The notes beneath the pieces are model-generated. The model worked only from the letters and a program-made list of their open reading frames with translations. It had not been told where the DNA came from and searched no databases. This document shows positions 7,746-15,276 of a stretch of 35,159 nt of DNA, in pieces. The stretch lies in the NCBI GenBank assembly GCA_022821445.1, contig JAJEDQ010000100.1, positions 1 through 35,159 on the forward strand, read 5' to 3'. Both the position numbers and the translations under genes were made by a program. The DNA is from Acidimicrobiia bacterium. Lineage in GTDB: Bacteria > Actinomycetota > Acidimicrobiia > Acidimicrobiales > Bin134. How positions within the stretch are numbered: the stretch's first letter is position 1; each line of letters begins with the position of its first letter.

Positions 7746-7886
7746 ATGTGGTGTCCACGCTGCGATGTCACATGGTGGGGCACGGCGCGCGACACCTGTT
7801 GGTCGTGCCGCCAGCACACCGCCACCACTCCGGCCCCGACCGCCAATGTCCGCGTGCTGGCTGCCAGCACGGTCGGCGAGTCGTGA
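7746..7886 (+). CDS. 46-residue zinc-ribbon protein
   Basis: A very small protein starting MWCPRCDVTWWGTARDTCW; it has two CxxC knuckles (Cys 3/6 and Cys 18/21) separated by 11 residues, which is a compact zinc ribbon, followed by a short Thr/Pro/Ala tail. In-frame starts at GTG 7680 and ATG 7689 would add a basic N-terminus; none of the three has a good ribosome site, so the start is chosen because the ribbon begins there. Its TGA overlaps a GTG (GTGA) that opens a 13-codon frame leading to the next gene, so it probably forms a unit with the membrane protein downstream. Function is unknown. Confidence 0.6.
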   Translation: MWCPRCDVTWWGTARDTCWSCRQHTATTPAPTANVRVLAASTVGES

Positions 7887-7958
7887 ACGTCAGGGTTGTT
7901 CTTCCCGCGATTGTCCTCTCGTGAACGCCGGGCTCGCCATTCCCGCGATCATCATCTT
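7883..7958 (+). repeat. Diverged 38-nt tandem repeat covering a gene start
   Basis: Bases 7883-7920 and 7921-7958 align at 27 of 38 positions. The second copy is the start of the membrane-protein gene (VNAGLAIPAIII); the first copy encodes VNVRVVLPAIVLS and then stops. GTGA overlaps join the zinc-ribbon gene, this 13-codon frame and the membrane-protein gene in series. The conservative amino-acid changes suggest the first copy once served as the start of the same protein. Confidence 0.65.
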
Positions 7959-8865
7959 GGGGTGCGGTCTGCTGGCCGGCATCGTGGCCATGGCTACCCG
8001 CAAGAAACGGGCCCTATGGGATATCTTCCCGGGCCCGGTCCCAGAGGCAAGCCAGGCCGCCTCAGAAGAGGGGCCGGTGCCTTTCAACGGCGAGCTTGAT
8101 TTCTCCCATTCCGAGGACGAATCAAAGGCCTCCAATGGGAAACCAAGACTTGAGCTGGTAGGTGACACCACAGACGAGGCGCCACACGCTGTGGACACCT
8201 CTCGGCCCGACCATGAGGGCCTGGCCGAGTGGCACCGGCGCCACGACCAGACGGTCTCGGCCTGGATCGAGAATCACCAGAAAGTGCTGGGCGAAATCAA
8301 TGCCTCGGGCCTCCAGGTCGATATGGACAACCGTGGCGAACTCTTGGCCGGCCATGAAGAACTGGCCCCGAAGATGCGGGAGGCCATCGCCAGCCATCCT
8401 TCGCCGGTCATGAGGGCCGAGCTGAGCGCCATGCACGTGGCCGGAGAGGCGGCGGTGTTCGCAGTGATCAAAAGCGACTACGCCACCGCCCGTCGCCAGC
8501 ACCTCATCTACGTGCAGTATCGGGACGAGTGGATCGAGCGGCTGCGCCAATTCTCCGAAGAGCCCATGAGCAACCTGCGGGCGGTTATGTCCACCGCCGA
8601 ATTCGAACTGGAGGAGATACGCACGGCACTGGAGGCGGCGCTGGTCGAGACCGACGAACCAGAAGAAGACGAGCCCGACTTCGAGGTCCCGCTCATAGTC
8701 AGAGATGACTCGACATCGGTCTTCGACCCGGATGAACAGCCCAAAGACGCCCTGCAAAGAGCCGTGGGCAACCCTGAAGACACCACCGAAGACCTAGAAG
8801 GCGGTCGCCTCCACCGCCTCCGCCGCCACCTGATCTCCCCCAGCACCCCTGAAGACGACGAGTAG
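7921..8865 (+). CDS. Single-pass membrane protein of unknown function
   Basis: A 314-residue protein not recognised as a known family. It starts with one membrane helix (LAIPAIIILGCGLLAGIVAM, about residues 4-23) followed by a positive patch (TRKKR), so the bulk is predicted to be cytoplasmic. The middle (about residues 100-240) is helical and acidic and includes EWHRRHDQTVSAWIENHQ and YRDEWIERLRQFSEE; the tail is rich in Asp, Glu and Pro. The GTG at 7921 lacks a ribosome site and overlaps the stop of a 13-codon frame, so translation is probably coupled to the upstream genes. It is the last gene before the RiPP cluster. Confidence 0.75.
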   Translation: MNAGLAIPAIIILGCGLLAGIVAMATRKKRALWDIFPGPVPEASQAASEEGPVPFNGELDFSHSEDESKASNGKPRLELVGDTTDEAPHAVDTSRPDHEGLAEWHRRHDQTVSAWIENHQKVLGEINASGLQVDMDNRGELLAGHEELAPKMREAIASHPSPVMRAELSAMHVAGEAAVFAVIKSDYATARRQHLIYVQYRDEWIERLRQFSEEPMSNLRAVMSTAEFELEEIRTALEAALVETDEPEEDEPDFEVPLIVRDDSTSVFDPDEQPKDALQRAVGNPEDTTEDLEGGRLHRLRRHLISPSTPEDDE

Positions 8866-9079
8866 CAGGCAGGGCCACATGAAATAGAGGGCGAACTCTG
8901 CCGGGGAGTGGTGGTCATGGCCAGGCTCTTTCGCCCAAGCTTGGGCTTAGGCGTATTGCGCAGAGTCCCTTCACCGCGGGCGAATCTGATGAGCAAGTCC
9001 CAAGAAACTCAAAATGAAGGCATTTAAGAGAGAGTAAGCAATCACCACTTTTGTGGCAGCAAATCATCAACTACGTAGG
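8866..9079. other. Spacer at the left edge of the RiPP cluster
   Basis: A 214-bp gene-free stretch. It contains a perfect 14-bp palindrome GCCCAAGCTTGGGC (8933-8946) and two copies of a GGGCGAA(C)TCTG motif (near 8889 and 8977). From about 8995 to 9075 the sequence becomes clearly richer in A and T than either side, which fits a promoter for the following hydroxylase gene, but no clean -35/-10 pair is visible. Confidence 0.5.
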
Positions 9080-11497
9080 ATGTCCAACATGGAAGCACCC
9101 ATTTCCGCCTCCGCCGTCGCAATGAGCAGTCGGGTCGTCGAGCCCTCGGTCTCGAACGCGCTCCCGCATTTCGCTCCCCTCGCGATCTTCCCGCTCATCG
9201 TCTGCGCCGCCATGTACGGCGGGTGGTGGCTCGCGGGTCCTCTCGCCCTCTTCATGCTCACATACCAATTCGACAGGGCCCTCGGACTAGAAGAGCGGAA
9301 TATGGATCCGGCTACCACCAGCGAGAGCCAACTGTTCCCGTACAAGCTATCGCTATGGCTGTGGGGCGCAGTCTGGCCAGCGGCCTTCATATTCTCACTC
9401 TGGCAGATGCTGGTCTCTGACCACCTATCCCTGTGGGAGATCGGGCTTATGGCCGCGATCCTCACACTCGTGGCTCAGTCGGTCTTCATAGTGGGCCATG
9501 AACTGGTCCACCGGCGCGTCCCCTGGGAACGTCGGCTCGGTGAGTTCCTGCTCGCTTCCTCCTCCTATCCGCATTACGCGACCGAGCACATCTACATCCA
9601 TCATCCCCACGTGTGTACGCCCTTGGACCCCGGCTCAGCGACCAAGGGTGTGTCCTTCTGGAAATACCTGCTCCCGGAGCTGAAGCACAATCTTCTGGGT
9701 GCCTGGCGTTTCGAACAGCGCCGGCTGAAACGCCGTCAGCTGCCGCTGTGGCACTACACGAACTCGTTCTGGCGCTACGCCGTGGGAATTGTCTTCTGGT
9801 ACGGACTGGTATTGTGGATGGGCGGCCCGTTAGCACTGCTGGTCTACCTCCTCCTGTGCGGCTCCGTGGTCTTCTCGATGAAGATCAGCAATTACGTACA
9901 GCACTACGGTTTGCGGCGCGTCCGCTTACCCAACGGCAGGTTCGAGTCGGTGAAGCCGCGGCACTCTTGGAGCGCCTCCTACAGGCTCAACAACTGGATG
10001 AACTACAACATGCAGCGCCACGCCGATCACCACATCTCGAATCAGCACTACCCGCTCTTGCAGCATCATGGCGAGTCAGCCTCGCCACTGCTTCCGGGCA
10101 ACTACACCCAGATGAACAGTCTGGCGCTCTCGCCCAAGCATTGGTTCAAGACCATAGATCCCCTGCTGGATCGTCAACGCGCGCAGTTCTATCCCGAGAT
10201 CAGCGACTGGAGCACCTACGACAGCCCGGCCTTCGCGGCACGCCCCGCCGCCTTCGACGTCATCGTGGAGATTCACACCGCGGCCCCCCGTCTCGCCACC
10301 TGGGTCAACCGCTCTCCAGAGCTGCTCGACAGGTTGCGAGACCGGGAGTTCACCGACCTGGAGTTGCCGGACACGATCGGGCCGGACCCGGAATCCGAGG
10401 CGGCCGCGCGCCGCGGGCTGGCGCGCCTGTACGGGATACACGAGCTGAGCCTCTCCGAGATGAAGGACCAGCTTGCCAACATCCCCGTGCAAGACAGCCG
10501 CGAGGCCGTTGCGGCGGCGCTCGAGTGGTCGAATGGCAAGGTCTTCCAAGTTGCCGTTCACGTGATGCGCAGGAGTTTGTCGATCGTCGAGGCGGGTACG
10601 GCGCTGTCGCGCATCGCGGAGGCCTCCATTGCGTTCGTGCTGGCCGCGGTGGAGGAGGACTTCGCCGATCGGGGTCGGCCGGGCGGCAGCGGCGGGATGG
10701 CAGTCGTCGTTCTGGGGAATCTGGCGAGCGGCCAGGCGATGCCGGGCGAGCCGCTCGATGTGCGGTTCGTGTACGAAGGCGGCTCGGCCAAGCACCATCA
10801 GGCGCTGTGCCTCCGCTTCCGCAAGGCACTCCGTGCGCTGTCGAACAACAACCTGCTTCTGGCGCCAGTCCCGCGCAGCGGCTTGGCTGAGGGCCAGACT
10901 CTCGCGGAGTTCGCGCAACAGATCGGAGATCCAGGTTCGGGCCGCGACTTAGTGGCGCAGGCGAGGGCACGGTGCGTGCTCGTGTCGGGTGATGATGAGA
11001 TCGGGCAACGGGTCGAAGAGGCGCTGCGCGATGCGTTGGCAGACAGCGCTGCCCGCGAGCTGCTACTAGCTGAGTTGCGCGAATCCGGCGAGGGCGTCAA
11101 GCCGGATCTGCTGTCGATTGCCGAGATGGACGGCGGTCTCCAAGATGTTGAACGCGCCGCCCTATATTTGCAGATGATGCCCGATGGCCATACACCCGAG
11201 ATGCTGGATTGCGATGCGGGTTCTGCTTTCCGAAAGGCAAGCGAGCACGGGTTGATCGCCGAAGATGCAGCCGAGCGGCTGGCGGCGGCGGCGGAGCTGT
11301 GGATGAACCTCTGCGGCTTGTTGCGGATCGTCCGCGAGGACGGGCCCGCGGCCAGCACTGCGGCCTCCAGGGCGGATGCGGCGATCGCCGAGGCCTGCGG
11401 ACTGGCTGGTGTTGATGCGCTGGCCGCGACGATCCGCGATACCGCATCCCGCACTGCCGCCGACCTCGACGCGCTTGCCCATGTCCCGGCCCGCTAG
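9080..11497 (+). CDS. AlkB-type membrane di-iron hydroxylase fused to a degenerate GlnE-like domain
   Basis: An 805-residue fusion. Residues about 30-375 are an alkane-hydroxylase (AlkB) domain with several membrane helices and the full histidine set: HELVH (140-144), EHIYIHH (169-175), NYVQHYG (271-277) and MQRHADHH (311-318); CTPLDPGSA and LLPGNYTQM also match AlkB. Residues about 390-800 follow the order of glutamine synthetase adenylyltransferase/deadenylylase: SPELLDRL, a helical stretch, AVVVLGNLASGQAMPGEPLD (the nucleotidyltransferase core, where GlnE has GxxGxxEL..GSDLDL), ARARCVLVSGDDEI, and MDGGLQDVERAALYLQM (GlnE GGLxDIEFxxQYLQL). The first catalytic Asp is replaced by Pro, so activity is doubtful. 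ATG 9080 or 9089 (AGGA before it) are both possible. Next gene overlaps by 17 nt. Confidence 0.85.
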   Translation: MSNMEAPISASAVAMSSRVVEPSVSNALPHFAPLAIFPLIVCAAMYGGWWLAGPLALFMLTYQFDRALGLEERNMDPATTSESQLFPYKLSLWLWGAVWPAAFIFSLWQMLVSDHLSLWEIGLMAAILTLVAQSVFIVGHELVHRRVPWERRLGEFLLASSSYPHYATEHIYIHHPHVCTPLDPGSATKGVSFWKYLLPELKHNLLGAWRFEQRRLKRRQLPLWHYTNSFWRYAVGIVFWYGLVLWMGGPLALLVYLLLCGSVVFSMKISNYVQHYGLRRVRLPNGRFESVKPRHSWSASYRLNNWMNYNMQRHADHHISNQHYPLLQHHGESASPLLPGNYTQMNSLALSPKHWFKTIDPLLDRQRAQFYPEISDWSTYDSPAFAARPAAFDVIVEIHTAAPRLATWVNRSPELLDRLRDREFTDLELPDTIGPDPESEAAARRGLARLYGIHELSLSEMKDQLANIPVQDSREAVAAALEWSNGKVFQVAVHVMRRSLSIVEAGTALSRIAEASIAFVLAAVEEDFADRGRPGGSGGMAVVVLGNLASGQAMPGEPLDVRFVYEGGSAKHHQALCLRFRKALRALSNNNLLLAPVPRSGLAEGQTLAEFAQQIGDPGSGRDLVAQARARCVLVSGDDEIGQRVEEALRDALADSAARELLLAELRESGEGVKPDLLSIAEMDGGLQDVERAALYLQMMPDGHTPEMLDCDAGSAFRKASEHGLIAEDAAERLAAAAELWMNLCGLLRIVREDGPAASTAASRADAAIAEACGLAGVDALAATIRDTASRTAADLDALAHVPAR

Positions 11498-12341
11498 TTC
11501 GGCCCGGCAGCAGGAGCTTGATGACTTCTTAGCGGCAAGCCGAGAGCGTCTCGACTCCCACCTCGACGAAGCACTGCCGGCAGCGACGCAGCACCCTGCC
11601 GAGCTTCACCAGGCCATGCGCTATGCCGTCTTCCCAGGCGGCAAGCGTGTGCGTCCGGCGTTGGCTTTCGGCGCCGCCATAGCTGCGAGGGCAGATCCCG
11701 AGCTAGCCATGCCGGTTGCGGGTGCAGTGGAACTGGTCCACGCCTGTTCGCTGGCGCTCGACGACCTGCCGTCCCAGGATGACAACCCCGTCCGCCGAGG
11801 ACAGCCCGCGGTCCACATTGCCTTCGACCATTCGACGGCTGTTCTGGCCGGCAGTGCCCTTCTGGTCGAAGCGTTTGCTCAATGCATGCGGCTTTCTGAC
11901 CCCACGGCAGCCACCGCCGTAGGGGCCCGCCTCACCAGCGCGATCGGATCTGGGGGTTTGATCGGCGGACAAGTCGATGACCTTGCCTTCAACCCCGCAG
12001 AAACAAGGCTGGAGGACGTCGAGTTCATCCATTTGAGAAAGACCGCCGCGCTATTCAGCTTCTCGGTTTGGGGCGGTGGTGTCTCCGCGGGCTTATCGGG
12101 CGAGCAACTCGGTCGCCTCGACACCTTCGGCCGCGCCTACGGGCTTGCCTTCCAGATAGTCGACGATTTGTTGGATGAAGACTTGGATGAGTGCTCAATT
12201 CTGCATGTGTTTACGCGGGAGCAGGCACGGGGGCACGTCCGTGAGTTGCTTCACAAGGCGGTACACGAGGTCGAGGCGTTCGGGCCGGGCGACTGGGTGC
12301 TTGCGGGGATGGCGCAACGCCTCGAAGGAATGATTCCTTAG
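11481..12341 (+). CDS. Polyprenyl (farnesyl/geranylgeranyl-type) diphosphate synthase
   Basis: A 286-residue all-helical trans-prenyltransferase that joins isopentenyl diphosphate to an allylic diphosphate. FPGGKRVRPAL, the first aspartate motif DDLPSQD (94-100) followed by DNPVRRGQPA, KTAALFSFSV and the second motif FQIVDDLLDED are all present, so the enzyme looks active. The DDxxxxD form of the first motif is the bacterial short-chain type; product length cannot be read safely. The ATG at 11481 lies inside the 3' end of the hydroxylase fusion, indicating translational coupling. The gene converges on the ABC transporter with only 4 bases between. A role in making an isoprenoid for the RiPP cluster is inferred from position. 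Confidence 0.9.
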   Translation: MSRPASSARQQELDDFLAASRERLDSHLDEALPAATQHPAELHQAMRYAVFPGGKRVRPALAFGAAIAARADPELAMPVAGAVELVHACSLALDDLPSQDDNPVRRGQPAVHIAFDHSTAVLAGSALLVEAFAQCMRLSDPTAATAVGARLTSAIGSGGLIGGQVDDLAFNPAETRLEDVEFIHLRKTAALFSFSVWGGGVSAGLSGEQLGRLDTFGRAYGLAFQIVDDLLDEDLDECSILHVFTREQARGHVRELLHKAVHEVEAFGPGDWVLAGMAQRLEGMIP

Positions 12342-12345
12342 ACAC

Positions 12346-15276
12346 TCAAGCCACCTGTCCGCTCATCAAGTCTTGGAACACGCCCGGGATCTCGACCAGC
12401 TCCGTAAAGGAGCCCTCCTGAACAACCTTGCCCTCCCGCATCACAAATATGCGGTCGGCCTTCAGCAAAGTGGAACGGCGGTGCGCGACCATGATCCGTG
12501 TCGAAGTCAAGCGCGACAGATTTTCGAGGATTCTGGACTGCGTCTCAGTGTCCAGCCAGCTCGTGGCCTCGTCCAGGATCAGGACGCGGGGATCGCGAAT
12601 CAGCGCATGGGCGATCTGGATTCGCCGGCTCTCTCCGCCGGAGATGACGGACGCTGCCGCGCCTATCGGAGTCAGCAAGCCCATTGGCATCGCCACGATC
12701 TCTCGGTCGACAGCAGCAAGCTGCGCCGCCCGCCACGCGTCCTCCGCAGTGAAGCCTTCGTGACCGCCCGCGATGTTGTCCCACAGATCATCGGGGTGGA
12801 GCCGCACATTCTGCGGCACCACCCCGACCTGCTGGCGCACTGACTTGAGATCGAGATTTTGAAGGTCGCGCCCATCGAAGTAGACCGATCCACTGGAAGG
12901 CCGTTCCAGCCCGAGCGCGAGCCGCAACAGTGTGCTCTTTCCAGAGCCAGACTCGCCGACGATGGCGATGAACTCACCCTTTCGGGCCCGAATCGATACT
13001 TCGTCGAGGATCAGCGGACCGTCTGCGTCGTAGCGGAAGGAGACTTTGTCGAAGACGACCTCGCCGTGCAGTTCCTCCACGAACTCCCCTTCAGCCCTCG
13101 TCTCGGTGGTCTCGACCAGCAGTGGCCGCATCTGATTCCATGAGGAGACTAGGGCGGCGAGGGCGCCGAACGATTCACCCAGGCGTATGACTGCCCGTTG
13201 ATAGAGCAAGAACAGAATGAAGATGACGATGAAGTCGCCAGCCGTAAAGGAGTTGGCTCCGAGCAACGTCACGAACAAGATCACCATCGCTCCGGCCAGC
13301 GATGGCAGAGCCGCCCCGAATGCTCGCAGGTGCGTCTCTAGGGCGTCGAGCTCCAGTTCCGTGCGCTTCTGCTCGCGATAGCCCCGCGCCCAGGCCGCGA
13401 AGCCGGAGCTCTCGGCACCATCCACGCGCAGTCTCGGAATGCCGCTGATAAGTTGGGACAATCGGCCGGTCAAACTCCGAACGATTTTAAGCCTGCGGTC
13501 AAGCAGGCCGACCTGCCGTAGTCCGAGTGCCACGGTCATGAACAGCGACAAGAGGCCGAAGGCGGCCGTCAATCCTCCGATCCGGGCATCCCGCCAAGCT
13601 ATGAGCACGAACACGGGCGACAGGAACAGGATCGACAGCACCCCATTGCCGATCACGCCGTGCGTAGCGTCGCGCATATTCTGAAACGTCATGCCCCGCA
13701 AGGCCAGATCGTTGGCCGGGTACTTCCGCAGCACGCTGGTCGGCAGCCGCAGCAACCGGTCCCAGAACACGGCTTCCATACGGGAACTCACGCGGGCCTC
13801 GATGCGCATCAGGGACATACCTTGGAGGACGTGAAGCAGCATACGGACGAGACCGAAGGCCACCAGGGCCAGGCTGATCCCATAAAGCAACCCGGCATCG
13901 CCGGCCGGGATCGCCTCGTCCGCGACAAAACCGACCGCTAGGGCCGGCAGCAACATGATCAGACCGCCCAGCAACCCGGTCACCACGAAGCGGGCCAAGT
14001 CCGAGCCCAGCCCTTTTCGTGCGACGCCCCACAGATCGCGCCAACTCACGTCGGCAGACTTCAGTGAGGGATAGAAGGCCCAAGCCTTCGGTCGCAGCGA
14101 CGCGGCGTTGGCGGCTGTGATCCGCCGCTTGCGCCCACTGACGGGATCGACTTCCCGGTAGTTTCCGATCCCGCTGGGCAACAGCGCCACGGGTCGGCCG
14201 TCCTCGGTGCGGAACCCCAGCATGGCACCGCTGTCGCCGACCCACCAGCGGTCTTCCCGAGCAAGCCGCACCTTTCGGCCCCGCACTCCGGACGTGTTGA
14301 GCACCCGAGCGAGAACCGCGTCGGCCGTGGAGCGTTCCGGGTCGGAGGAACCCAGCGGAAGCTGGAAGTCAATGCCTGCGTGCCTGCCAATCACTCTCAG
14401 GACATCGTGCAAGCCCAAGTCCGCATCTTCGGTTTCTTCGACCAGGCGAGCGTAGACGTTGAAGAGGCGGCGGCGAGCCGCTTCCTCATCGCCTCGGCGG
14501 CTGATGGTCTGCGCCCGCGCCAGATTCGCCTGATCGACAACGGCCAGTTGGCGGTTCAGTCGTTCGAGTGAGAACGCGACCTGATTGAAGGCATCCAGGG
14601 CCGGAAGCAGCAGCCTGCGCTCGGCAAGTTCGGTTGAGGAAGCCGGGGTGATGTGTGCTTCCTGTGTCAACGTGAGCCATGTGGCAGGTGTGAGCGGCAA
14701 TGCGCCGCCGACGCCATCAGAGACCGTTTCGTTTTCGGCGAGGTCGACCAGGTCCATGAACAGACCCGCCCCAAGCGGCAGCCCGGTGGCCCACACCATG
14801 TCGCGCCGTGCGGCCAGTCTGCCGCTTCTTGTCGCTGGCGCTTCACCGGGCTCAAGAAGCACGTCCATCCGCGGATAATGCGTGATGTCGCGAGCCAGCA
14901 CCGCCGAGATGTCCGAGATCCAGGCGTCCACCTGTATGGCCAGTTCCGCGCTGCTGATTGCATCGAGCCGGGAAAGGGGGAGACGCCGCAGAACGGTGCC
15001 TGACATTCCCTTGGCGATTATCCCCAGAGACGTCTCATCGCCCTGTGGCGCGATTCCGGGCAGGAGGCGACCGGCACTGGCGCGCAGCACATGCTGAAGC
15101 GCAGACTGCTCAACTCCCTCCCGCATTTCGACCAGGAATAGGTCGACCACGCCAGATTCGATGAACCAGACAAATTCGGGATCGCCCATGTTGACGGGCT
15201 GATTGGCGGCGCATGTCACCGCCGTGCCCCACTCGGCCGCGGCCTGACCGGGCGTCAGGTCCGACGGTCCGGTCAT
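12346..15276 (-). CDS. NHLM-type ABC transporter, ATP-binding/permease subunit without peptidase
   Basis: A 976-residue half-transporter of the type that accompanies NHLP-family precursors. The first 400 or so residues are a long soluble extension, starting with a beta-rich cyclic-nucleotide-domain-like part; membrane helices follow (VVTGLLGGLIMLLPALAVGF onward). The C-terminal ATPase has GESGSGKST (Walker A), QNVRLHPDDLWDN (Q loop), ISGGESRR (signature, with Glu instead of the common Gln), VLILDEATSWLD (Walker B and D loop) and MVAHR (switch His). It lacks the C39 peptidase, which is in the partner gene upstream, and overlaps that gene's stop by ATGA. Together they are expected to form the export heterodimer. 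Confidence 0.93.
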   Translation of the reverse strand: MTGPSDLTPGQAAAEWGTAVTCAANQPVNMGDPEFVWFIESGVVDLFLVEMREGVEQSALQHVLRASAGRLLPGIAPQGDETSLGIIAKGMSGTVLRRLPLSRLDAISSAELAIQVDAWISDISAVLARDITHYPRMDVLLEPGEAPATRSGRLAARRDMVWATGLPLGAGLFMDLVDLAENETVSDGVGGALPLTPATWLTLTQEAHITPASSTELAERRLLLPALDAFNQVAFSLERLNRQLAVVDQANLARAQTISRRGDEEAARRRLFNVYARLVEETEDADLGLHDVLRVIGRHAGIDFQLPLGSSDPERSTADAVLARVLNTSGVRGRKVRLAREDRWWVGDSGAMLGFRTEDGRPVALLPSGIGNYREVDPVSGRKRRITAANAASLRPKAWAFYPSLKSADVSWRDLWGVARKGLGSDLARFVVTGLLGGLIMLLPALAVGFVADEAIPAGDAGLLYGISLALVAFGLVRMLLHVLQGMSLMRIEARVSSRMEAVFWDRLLRLPTSVLRKYPANDLALRGMTFQNMRDATHGVIGNGVLSILFLSPVFVLIAWRDARIGGLTAAFGLLSLFMTVALGLRQVGLLDRRLKIVRSLTGRLSQLISGIPRLRVDGAESSGFAAWARGYREQKRTELELDALETHLRAFGAALPSLAGAMVILFVTLLGANSFTAGDFIVIFILFLLYQRAVIRLGESFGALAALVSSWNQMRPLLVETTETRAEGEFVEELHGEVVFDKVSFRYDADGPLILDEVSIRARKGEFIAIVGESGSGKSTLLRLALGLERPSSGSVYFDGRDLQNLDLKSVRQQVGVVPQNVRLHPDDLWDNIAGGHEGFTAEDAWRAAQLAAVDREIVAMPMGLLTPIGAAASVISGGESRRIQIAHALIRDPRVLILDEATSWLDTETQSRILENLSRLTSTRIMVAHRRSTLLKADRIFVMREGKVVQEGSFTELVEIPGVFQDLMSGQVA

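Noticed and set aside
8933-8946. 14-bp palindrome GCCCAAGCTTGGGC as an operator or recombination site
   Set aside because: Only one copy was noticed and it has no fixed relation to a promoter, so it was kept only as a note in the spacer.
9613-10890. 425-codon frame overlapping the hydroxylase fusion
   Set aside because: It is a shadow frame of the fusion gene; the translation is Arg/Ala/Pro-rich without domains.
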